From contig JACRQF010000009.1 of NCBI GenBank assembly GCA_016222825.1, forward strand, positions 124,001 to 188,000: a stretch of 64,000 bases of DNA, written 5' to 3'. The position numbers were made by a program, and so were the translations under genes. Below, in pieces: positions 1-6,766 of the stretch. The DNA is from Verrucomicrobiota bacterium. GTDB lineage: Bacteria > Verrucomicrobiota > Verrucomicrobiia > CAIQCK01. How positions within the stretch are numbered: the stretch's first letter is position 1; each line of letters opens with the position of its first letter. The notes beneath the pieces are model-generated. The model searched no databases. It worked only from the letters and a program-made list of their open reading frames with translations, and was not told the origin of the DNA.

Positions 1-375
1 AGCTTGAGCACACTCACGCCGCCTGACGTGATACTCAGGGTAAACCGTGCTGTCTGAACGCGGCGAGAGTCGCGGGTGTTTACATAACCGTTTGCGTCTC
101 GGAAGCCGAGTGGGGAACTTTCCAGTTGCAGCCTTCTTTTCTGACGCGCCTTTGGCCAGTGCGGAGAGACTGTGAGCGATATTACAAGTGTGTGCAGCGA
201 TTTCGCGCACCGTTGACCGTGCGGTTGGCTGGCAGCGCACACGCGCAGCAGCAAATCGTGCTTGATTTCAGGCGTATCCACCATTTCTCGACGGAAGAAG
301 TCTTCTGGCACGCAGCGTGCACCCATGGAACCGGACCTAACCGAGTCAGGGTCGTAATAGAGAAAGGTTCGACTT
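1..375. other. Intergenic region upstream of the hydrogenase genes
   Basis: I find no convincing gene here. One reading frame is open from 126 on the plus strand, but it runs 150 bases into the hydrogenase small-subunit gene, has odd composition and resembles no family I know. The useful content is a sigma-54-like promoter at 306-321 and an AAAGG ribosome-binding site at about 363-367 serving the ATG at 376. The upstream gene lies outside the window. Confidence 0.6.
306..321 (+). promoter_or_regulatory. Sigma-54 (-24/-12) type promoter candidate
   Basis: TGGCACG, four bases, then GTGCA matches the RpoN consensus TGGCACG-N4-TTGCA at all but one position. The GG and GC dinucleotides are exactly ten bases apart. 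The predicted transcript start (about 332) lies some 43 bases before the hydrogenase ATG. Several uptake hydrogenase operons in other bacteria are known to use sigma-54 with an NtrC-type activator. No activator gene or clear enhancer was seen in this window. Confidence 0.5.
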
Positions 376-1290
376 ATGACAGTCTCACGCCGCGAGTTTT
401 TCAGATATTGCGTGGCTTCGGCCACATCGTTGGGGCTGTTGCCCGCGCAGTTGAAAGCACTCCACGCCGCCCTGGCCAGCTCCAACCTGCCCAAGGTGGT
501 CTGGCTGCACGGAGCCTCCTGTAACGGCTGCTCGGTGTCGCTGCTCAACCGGATCGCCGACACTGCTCCCGCCACCACCGTGGACGATCTGCTGATCAAC
601 AACATTGATTTGATCTATCACACGGTTGTGATGAGCGCCGCCGGCGATCTCGCCGTGTCGGCTCTGAAACAGCAGATCTCCGCCGGCGGCTATGTGCTGG
701 TCGTCGAGGGCGGCGTGAGCACGGCGTTTGGCGGCCATGCTTGCACAGTGTGGACCGAGAACGGGAAGGACGTGACGTTCCAGGACGCGCTGAAGCTCGC
801 GGCCTCGAAAGCCGTGGCGATCATCAGCGCCGGCACGTGCGCGGCTTACGGCGGCATCCCGGCCGCGGGGCCGAACCCGACGGGCATCCAGAGCGTCAGC
901 GCCTTCCTCGGCAAGCCCACGGTCAACATCCCCGGCTGCGCGATGCATCCGGATTGGTTCATCGGCACGGTTGTGCAGTTCATCCTCGGCAATCCGATTG
1001 ACCTGGATGAGTTTGGCCGGCCCACCGCGATCTTCGGCCGCACCATCCACTCCACCTGCCCCTACAACCCGGCCAACGGCTCCACCGCCGGCTACGCCAC
1101 CACGTTCGGCGGCTCGCCCAAGTGCCTGCGCATGCTCGGCTGCCGCGGTCCGGGCACGTTCGGCAATTGCGACTCGCTGCGCTGGAACAACGGCGTCAGT
1201 TGGTGCGCGCAATCCGGCGCGCCTTGCATTGGCTGCACCGAACCGACGTTCCCCGGCCCCGACCCGCTCTATGCGCCAATCTACGGCTGA
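376..1290 (+). CDS. [NiFe] hydrogenase small subunit, Tat-exported
   Basis: This is the electron-transfer subunit of a [NiFe] hydrogenase; it carries iron-sulfur clusters that take electrons from the large-subunit active site. The N-terminus has a twin-arginine signal (SRREFF, residues 4-9) followed by a hydrophobic stretch, so the complex should be exported to the periplasm. Cluster ligands are visible: SCNGC in the N-terminal part, GTCAAYGG, PGCAMHPDW, the HSTCP His/Cys pair, GCRGP and CIGC near the end. At 304 residues it is shorter than many group 1 small subunits and has no C-terminal membrane helix. The large subunit follows after 37 bp and the maturation protease comes next, forming an operon. 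The start at 376 is chosen for the Tat signal and an AAAGG site. The family is secure; the exact hydrogenase subgroup was not determined. Confidence 0.93.
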   Translation: MTVSRREFFRYCVASATSLGLLPAQLKALHAALASSNLPKVVWLHGASCNGCSVSLLNRIADTAPATTVDDLLINNIDLIYHTVVMSAAGDLAVSALKQQISAGGYVLVVEGGVSTAFGGHACTVWTENGKDVTFQDALKLAASKAVAIISAGTCAAYGGIPAAGPNPTGIQSVSAFLGKPTVNIPGCAMHPDWFIGTVVQFILGNPIDLDEFGRPTAIFGRTIHSTCPYNPANGSTAGYATTFGGSPKCLRMLGCRGPGTFGNCDSLRWNNGVSWCAQSGAPCIGCTEPTFPGPDPLYAPIYG

Positions 1291-1327
1291 ACCGATAACC
1301 CGCTGAACCTCTAGAAAGACACACAAC

Positions 1328-2833
1328 ATGAAATTCGTTGCCTCGATTGATCCCGTGACCCGGTTGGAGGGTCACATGAAAGTGGAAGTCACCATTGACA
1401 CCGTCCGCGGCCGCCAGCAGGTCGTGGACGCCAAAGCCGCCGGCACCTTGTTCCGCGGTTTTGAGAACATCCTCGTCGGGCGCGACCCGCGCGACGCGCA
1501 GCACATCACGGAGCGCATCTGTGGCGTCTGCCCCATCTCGCACGCCATGGCCGCCGTGCTCGCGCTCGACAGCGCGTGCGGCGTTCAGATTCCGACCAAC
1601 GCACTCTGGCTGCGAAACCTCGTCATGGGCGCCAACTTCATAGACTCGCACATCCTGCATTTCTATCTGCTGGCGATCCCGGACTATCTGGACGGCCCGG
1701 CCAAGGCGCCCTGGATGCCGACGTGGGGCGTGGACAAGCGCATCACCGGCGCCACCGCGCAGACGTTGATCGGCCACTACGTGCAGGCCATCGCCATGCG
1801 CCGCAAAGCGCACGAGATGGGCGCCATCTTCGGCGGCAAATTGCCGCACCCGCCGACCTATCTGGCCGGCGGATTCACTTCCGAGGTGACCGAGGAGCAC
1901 ATCACCAAGTTCCTCGGCTATCTGGCGGAACTGACCTCGTTCATCACTGACGTTTACCTGCCCGACGTGGAGTTGTTCGGCCAGGTTTACAAGGATTATC
2001 TCAACATCGGCCGCGGCCCCGGCAATCTGCTGGCCTTTGGCTGCTTCGATCTCGACATCGCCGGCAAGTCCAAGCTGCTGCGGCGCGGTCGCGTAGTCGC
2101 TGGCGCTCAATCACGGCGCTCCTCGGACGATGATGATGACGACAACGATGATGATGACAATCGTGTCAAGTCCGGCAGCCGCACCGAACCGGTGAACCTC
2201 TCGTTCATCACGGAACAGGTCAGTCACTCCTGGTATCAGCCTTCGCGCGGTCTCAATCCCGCGAACGGCGTCACCAGCGCGCAATACCCGAAGCCGAACG
2301 CTTACTCGTGGCTGAAAGCGCCACGTTATCAGGCACAGCCCTACGAAGTCGGCGCGCTCGCCCGTATGAAGGTCAACGGCGATTACACCGGCGGCGTCTC
2401 CGTTGTGGACCGCCACCGCGCCCGCGCGCAAGAGACGATCAAGATCGCCACAGCCATGGCGGGCTGGGTGGCGCAGTTGAAACCCGGCGAACCGGTCTAT
2501 GCCGAGCCGACCATCCCGGCCTCGGCCACCAGCTACGGCCTCACCGAAGCCCCCCGCGGCGCGCTCGGCCACTGGGTGCGAATCAACAACGGCGTCATCA
2601 GCCATTATCAGGTCCTGACGCCGACGTGCTGGAACTGCTCCCCGCGCGACGACCGGCGGCAGCCCGGCCCCGTCGAGGCGGCGTTGATCGGCACGCCGAT
2701 CCGTGACAAGAACCAGCCCATCGAAGTGCTGCGTGTCATCCACTCGTTCGACCCGTGCCTCGACTGCGCGGTCCACGTCGTCCAGCCAAAAGCCGGCGCG
2801 AAGATGTTCGCAGTGCCAAGCTTCCGCGCCTGA
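1328..2833 (+). CDS. [NiFe] hydrogenase large subunit
   Basis: This is the catalytic subunit holding the Ni-Fe centre that oxidises or produces H2. Both active-site cysteine pairs are present: RICGVC in the N-terminal part and DPCLDCAVH near the end. The residues after that His (VVQPKAG onward, 18 residues) form the peptide that the maturation protease removes after nickel insertion. At 501 residues it is shorter than typical group 1 large subunits (about 560-600). It also carries a striking acidic run at residues 267-278 (eleven-twelve Asp/Asn in GAY/AAC codons), flanked by Arg/Ser-rich sequence, which looks like an added surface loop. It has no signal of its own and should be co-exported with the Tat-tagged small subunit. 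No cytochrome b subunit is encoded nearby. Confidence 0.93.
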   Translation: MKFVASIDPVTRLEGHMKVEVTIDTVRGRQQVVDAKAAGTLFRGFENILVGRDPRDAQHITERICGVCPISHAMAAVLALDSACGVQIPTNALWLRNLVMGANFIDSHILHFYLLAIPDYLDGPAKAPWMPTWGVDKRITGATAQTLIGHYVQAIAMRRKAHEMGAIFGGKLPHPPTYLAGGFTSEVTEEHITKFLGYLAELTSFITDVYLPDVELFGQVYKDYLNIGRGPGNLLAFGCFDLDIAGKSKLLRRGRVVAGAQSRRSSDDDDDDNDDDDNRVKSGSRTEPVNLSFITEQVSHSWYQPSRGLNPANGVTSAQYPKPNAYSWLKAPRYQAQPYEVGALARMKVNGDYTGGVSVVDRHRARAQETIKIATAMAGWVAQLKPGEPVYAEPTIPASATSYGLTEAPRGALGHWVRINNGVISHYQVLTPTCWNCSPRDDRRQPGPVEAALIGTPIRDKNQPIEVLRVIHSFDPCLDCAVHVVQPKAGAKMFAVPSFRA

Positions 2834-2864
2834 CAGGAAGTGCGCACTTCTCACGGACACAAAC

Positions 2865-3548
2865 ATGGCCACCATCTCGATCACGAAATCGCGTATTCGA
2901 GTATCCATGAAGGCACATCCTCCGTCGGATCAGCCTGCGGCTGAATCATCGCAGAGCCGCATCCTGATTGCCGGCATCGGCAACCTGTTGCTGCGCGACG
3001 ATGGCGTTGGTGTTCACGCCGTGCGTGCGTTGCGCAGCCAGGTTCCGCCGGGGGTGGTCGTCGCCGAAATCGGCACGGCCATCCTCCACTCCCTGCACCT
3101 GCTCGAGACTGCGGAGAAAATCCTGGTCATTGACGCGATGCAGGCTGGCGGCGCGCCCGGCACGATCTATGCCGGGCGCGTCGAGGACCTGGAGGAAACA
3201 CCGGCCGCCGTCTCGATGCACCAGATCGGCCTGACCAGCGCGTTCCGGTTTCTTCAAAACCACCGCCAGCCCAAGATCGTCGTGCTCGGTGTCGAGCCAG
3301 AGCGCATCGAATACGGCATGGAACTCACGCCCGCCGTCGCCGCAGTGCTGCCTCGCGTCGTGGCTGAAGCCAATACCATGGCCGCCCGCTGGGCGAGCCT
3401 GACGGAATCCGCCCCCAACCAGCCGCATCTCGGTGTCACGCTCGCATCCGCCACCGCCAGCCTTGCGCACCGGGTCGGCTCGTCGGTCCAGCGATTGCGC
3501 ACCGCGAGCAAGCCGGTGTTGCAAGCCTGTCGGCTCGCGGCGTTCTGA
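2865..3548 (+). CDS. Hydrogenase maturation endopeptidase (HyaD/HybD family)
   Basis: This nickel-dependent protease cleaves the C-terminal tail of the hydrogenase large subunit after metal insertion. The family hallmark GIGNLLLRDDGVG is clear, followed by the expected alpha/beta core (VIDAMQAGG, MHQIGL, LGVEPERIEYG). The reading frame is open from 2703, inside the large-subunit gene. The ATG at 2865 is preferred, with AGGAAG about 25 bases upstream, and 2907 is an alternative nearer the conserved core. At 227 residues it is longer than the usual 150-190. The extra length is an Arg/Ala-rich C-terminal extension (after about residue 170) without recognisable motifs. Its place third in the hydrogenase operon fits the function. 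The stop is 15 bp from the convergent kinase gene. Confidence 0.88.
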   Translation: MATISITKSRIRVSMKAHPPSDQPAAESSQSRILIAGIGNLLLRDDGVGVHAVRALRSQVPPGVVVAEIGTAILHSLHLLETAEKILVIDAMQAGGAPGTIYAGRVEDLEETPAAVSMHQIGLTSAFRFLQNHRQPKIVVLGVEPERIEYGMELTPAVAAVLPRVVAEANTMAARWASLTESAPNQPHLGVTLASATASLAHRVGSSVQRLRTASKPVLQACRLAAF

Positions 3549-3563
3549 TTTCGGAGGCGGAAG

Positions 3564-4508
3564 TTACTGCCTCTCTTTGAAAGACGCGGGCAACACCGGC
3601 GTCGCGCCTGGTTGCGAGCAAACGTAGGCGGCCACCTCGTTGGCGTGGCGGTTGATCTCGTCGAGCGGCCGGCCGGCGAGCAAGCCGAGCGCCATCGCCG
3701 CTGTGAAAGCATCGCCCGCGCCTACGCTGTCCACCACCTTCACGCTCAAGCCGGCGTGTTCCGACCAGGAGAAAGTAGTCCGGTCACTCCGTGACCGGCC
3801 CCAGCCATCGTCTTGGTCCGCGTCACGGAGTGACGCGGCTACGCAGAGCAAACTGCCGTGCGCGCCACGGGTCAGCGCCACTGCGCGTAAACCGAACCGC
3901 TCCGCCAGCGCCGCCAGTTGTTCGCGCACGCCGCCGGTCAAGCCGAACATGGCTGCCAGCACCGGCAGCTCCGTGTCGTTGAGCTTGAGCACGTTCGCCA
4001 GCCGCAGCGATTCCTCCACGACCTCACGCGAGAAGAACTGCTGCCGCAGGTTGATGTCGAACACGCGTAGCGCCGTGGCTGGCGTGGCGGCGACGAGTTT
4101 GCGGATGCTGCCGCGAGACGGCTCGCTGCGTTGCGCGAGACTGCCGAAGCAGACCGCGTCAGCCCGCGCCGCAAACGCCAGCGAAGCCTCGTCCGCCACG
4201 AGACGATCCCACGCGACGTTCTCGTGGATCGTGAACCGCGGCTGGCCGTCGGCGGCGAGTTCCACCGACACCGTGCCGGTCGGCGCGGTCGCGTCCACGC
4301 CGACGCCGTCGGTCGGCAGGCCGAGCGAGCGGAGGCGGCCGAGGATTTCGCGGCCCAGCGGATCGTTGCCGACACGCGAGCAGACGCGCGCCTCCGCGCC
4401 GAGCGCGCGGGCATGATAGGCGAAGTTGGCCGGCGCGCCGCCGAGCTGTTTGCCCGACGGCAACAGGTCCCAAAGGATTTCGCCGACAGCGAGGACTTTC
4501 GGTTTCAT
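3564..4508 (-). CDS. PfkB-family sugar kinase (fructokinase-like)
   Basis: This ribokinase/PfkB-family kinase probably phosphorylates fructose or a related hexose in the cytoplasm. It has the N-terminal GGAPANFAYHARALGAEA region (sugar binding, signature 1) and the C-terminal DSVGAGDAFTAA signature with catalytic Asp266. The ATG at 4508 overlaps the stop of the upstream sugar transporter (ATGA), so uptake and phosphorylation are probably co-translated. Between the strand that ends in LLCVAAS and the one before the GAGD signature there are about 22 extra residues (LRDADQDDGWGRSRSD and flanks). At DNA level these are encoded by a paired-hairpin repeat at 3775-3842, so the enzyme seems to tolerate an in-frame mobile repeat. 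Substrate specificity cannot be read from the sequence. Confidence 0.9.
   Translation of the reverse strand: MKPKVLAVGEILWDLLPSGKQLGGAPANFAYHARALGAEARVCSRVGNDPLGREILGRLRSLGLPTDGVGVDATAPTGTVSVELAADGQPRFTIHENVAWDRLVADEASLAFAARADAVCFGSLAQRSEPSRGSIRKLVAATPATALRVFDINLRQQFFSREVVEESLRLANVLKLNDTELPVLAAMFGLTGGVREQLAALAERFGLRAVALTRGAHGSLLCVAASLRDADQDDGWGRSRSDRTTFSWSEHAGLSVKVVDSVGAGDAFTAAMALGLLAGRPLDEINRHANEVAAYVCSQPGATPVLPASFKERQ
3775..3842. repeat. GTAG-headed paired hairpin (BIME-like) inside the kinase gene
   Basis: The element starts with GTAGT followed by the palindrome CCGGTCACTCCGTGACCGG (3780-3798). It has a spacer of about 19 bases, then CCGCGTCACGGAGTGACGCGG (3818-3838) and ends in CTAC. The two GTAG-headed hairpins therefore face each other. 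A second copy with the same plan lies at 60965-61027. This matches the architecture of REP doublets (BIMEs) mobilised by RAYT transposases, but no RAYT gene is in the window. Confidence 0.75.
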
Positions 4509-5836
4509 TCGATGCCCAGCTTGTGCTGCATCTCTTCCAGCGAGATGCCCTTGGTCTCCGGCACCATGAGCTTCACCCAGATGAGTTGGAGCACCATCAT
4601 GCCGCAGAAGAAGAGGAAAACATAACCCGGCGCGAACGAGGTGACCATCTTCGGAAAGAACGTCGTCAGCAACGCCGCAAAAACCCAGTGCGTGAAGCTG
4701 CCCAGCGCCTGGCCCTCGGCACGATGACGGTTCGGGAAAATTTCCGAGATGAGCACCCATATGACCGTTCCCTGACCGATGGCGTGCGCCGCGATGAACG
4801 CGAAGATGCACGCCGGCACGATGGCGAAGTGTTCCGAGAAGAACGCCCACGCAGTCAGCCCCAGCGAAATGATGTAGCCGAACGAACCGATGTAAAGCAA
4901 CGTGCGACGGCCCAGCCGGTCAATGAGCCACAAGCCCACGAAGGTGAAGATCAGGTTCGTGACGCCGATGCCGACGGATTGCAGCAGGGCGGCTTCCTTG
5001 CCGAGACCCGTCATTTCGAAGATGCGCGGCGCGAAGTAGAGCACGGCGTTGATGCCGGAAAGCTGGTTGAAGAACGCGACTAGAATCGCGAGGAAGATCG
5101 GCACGCGCAAGCGCCACGACCAGAACCCGGACGCCACGGTCTTCTCGGCGCGTGCCGCTGCCAGAATCTCATCGGCGTGCGCGTCGAGCCGCTCCTGCGG
5201 GAAATCAGGCTCGATCAGCTTCAACACCTTGATGCCCGCCGCGCGGTCGCCCTTGCGGCCGATCAACCAACGCGGGCTTTCGGGCAGGCCGAAACACATC
5301 ACGGTGTAAATGAGGGACGGAACGGCCGCGATGCCGAGCATCCAGCGCCAGGCGTCTTCTCCGCCGAACTTCGCGATCAGCGCGTTGGAGGCAAAGGAGA
5401 CGACGATGCCGAAAACAATGTTGAACTGGAACATGCCCGCCAGCCGCCCTCGATAAGCCGGCGGAGCAATCTCAGAGATATAGAGCGGTGCCGCGACCGT
5501 TGAGATGCCGATGCCCAGCCCGCCGATGAAGCGGGCGGCGATGAACATCCCCACTCCGTTGGCAAAGCCGCAACCAACCGCCGACAGGATGTAAAGAACG
5601 CCGATGAACAACAGCGCTGGCTTGCGCCCAAATCGGTCCGTCGGCCAGCCGCCAAGCAGCGACCCAAGCACCGTGCCATAGAGCGCCGACCCCATCGCCA
5701 GCCCGTGCATCCCCGCGCTCAAGCCCCAGAGCGACTGAATTTTCTGTTCCGCGCCGGAGATGACGACCGTGTCAAAGCCAAAGAGAAACCCGGCGAGCGC
5801 CGACGTGATGGACCAGAGGAAGATGCGGTATTTCAT
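4505..5836 (-). CDS. MFS sugar transporter, sugar porter family
   Basis: This is a proton-coupled or facilitative sugar permease of the inner membrane with about twelve hydrophobic segments over 443 residues, the usual length. Sugar porter signatures are present: the N-terminal FGFDTVVISG, DRFGRKPAL after helix 2, PESPRWL at the end of the first half, DRLGRRTLLYIG after helix 8 and PETKG near the C-terminus. The downstream PfkB kinase overlaps it by 4 bp, suggesting that the imported hexose is phosphorylated at once. The start at 5836 gives a short N-terminus directly before helix 1. The family is certain; glucose, fructose or xylose cannot be told apart here. Confidence 0.92.
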   Translation of the reverse strand: MKYRIFLWSITSALAGFLFGFDTVVISGAEQKIQSLWGLSAGMHGLAMGSALYGTVLGSLLGGWPTDRFGRKPALLFIGVLYILSAVGCGFANGVGMFIAARFIGGLGIGISTVAAPLYISEIAPPAYRGRLAGMFQFNIVFGIVVSFASNALIAKFGGEDAWRWMLGIAAVPSLIYTVMCFGLPESPRWLIGRKGDRAAGIKVLKLIEPDFPQERLDAHADEILAAARAEKTVASGFWSWRLRVPIFLAILVAFFNQLSGINAVLYFAPRIFEMTGLGKEAALLQSVGIGVTNLIFTFVGLWLIDRLGRRTLLYIGSFGYIISLGLTAWAFFSEHFAIVPACIFAFIAAHAIGQGTVIWVLISEIFPNRHRAEGQALGSFTHWVFAALLTTFFPKMVTSFAPGYVFLFFCGMMVLQLIWVKLMVPETKGISLEEMQHKLGIE

Positions 5837-5906
5837 GGTTGCGAACCAATGCTTGTAACCGCGCCGCGCCGGCCTGTAAAGCGTGCGGATGAGAGACGGC
5901 GTCTGT

Positions 5907-6521
5907 TCAGCGCCTGTCGCGCCTGCGGTTGTGCCATGCCGCCATCAAGCCCCCGCAAGCCAGCAATGTCCACGTGGCCGGCTCCGGCACGACCGTCAAC
6001 ACAAACGATCCGGGCGTCGCAAAATCGGCATCGGTGAGATCTTCGCCCGGGTTGTCGTTCAGCAACTCCTGGCTTCCCAGCGTGAACACGTAGGTGCCGG
6101 CGCCCAATGCATTGACGTTGAACTGATAGGTGCCGATGGATTGTTCCGGAAAAGCGGCATAGTCAACGCTGTGCCACCATACTGTCCAGTTGCCAGCGTT
6201 GACCGCGGAGCCGACCAGGGGCCGTTGGCCATCGTCCAGGTCCCCCTCAGTGAACGGGCTGTTCAGCGCCGTCACCGGTGTCGTGCCATAGGTGACGACG
6301 CCGGCGGAGGTGGCAATCCCATACTGCAATGCGTAAACCTTATGGGTGTCCGTGTCTGCGCGCAGGTCCATGCTAAAGGTCAACGTGCCGAGGGAAATGA
6401 CATCGTTGGTTTGCGACGTCGTGCCCGTCTTCACCAAGCCCAGCCAAGGCGCGGCTTGCGCGGTCATTGCCGCGGCCATCACCGCCGCGGCGATCAAACA
6501 TCTCATGGCTTTCATCTTCAT
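5907..6521 (-). CDS. PEP-CTERM sorting domain protein
   Basis: This is an exported protein of 204 residues with a cleavable signal peptide (CLIAAAVMAAAMTAQA) and a C-terminal exosortase signal: VVPEPATW, a hydrophobic stretch and a basic RRRDRR end. Exosortase is expected to remove the tail, leaving the protein at the outer surface or in extracellular matrix. The body is Gly/Thr-rich, probably beta-sandwich, and resembles no enzyme family I recognise. The ATG at 6521 is chosen because the upstream part of the open frame has no signal-peptide character. It is downstream of the giant repeat protein on the same strand, 245 bp away. Co-transcription is possible but not shown. Confidence 0.85.
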   Translation of the reverse strand: MKMKAMRCLIAAAVMAAAMTAQAAPWLGLVKTGTTSQTNDVISLGTLTFSMDLRADTDTHKVYALQYGIATSAGVVTYGTTPVTALNSPFTEGDLDDGQRPLVGSAVNAGNWTVWWHSVDYAAFPEQSIGTYQFNVNALGAGTYVFTLGSQELLNDNPGEDLTDADFATPGSFVLTVVPEPATWTLLACGGLMAAWHNRRRDRR

Positions 6522-6737
6522 GTTCTTGCTTGCAGAAGCTGGCCTGAGAATCTCCGATGGAGTGTCTCTTGGCAAATGTTTTTTAGCGGAGTGAGCCGGG
6601 CAAGTTGGCGCGTCACCACCCCTGTCGTTGAGATTGTTTCTTGGGTTGTTCATCTGAACCAACCCTCTATAGCCGCTGACTCCCGAATCCTTACACAATT
6701 CTCCGTCCGGCGGCGTTCCGGCTCTTCACAAGAGAAC

Positions 6738-6760
6738 GCCGGCAAGGATGCCAGCGCTAC
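6738..6760 (-). repeat. Single GTAG-headed REP-like hairpin
   Basis: On the minus strand the sequence is GTAGC, then GCTGGC, a six-base loop (ATCCTT) and GCCGGC, a stem with one G-U pair. It lies seven bases beyond the stop codon of the giant gene. The GTAG foot is shared with the paired elements at 3775 and 60965, although the stem sequence differs. It may act as a transcript-stabilising 3' hairpin. There is no T-tract for a classical terminator. Confidence 0.5.
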
Positions 6761-6766
6761 AAGTCG

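Noticed and set aside
126..524. Plus-strand frame of 132 codons overlapping the start of the hydrogenase small subunit
   Set aside because: It overlaps 150 bases of a secure gene in another frame, has no ribosome-binding site and no resemblance to a known family.
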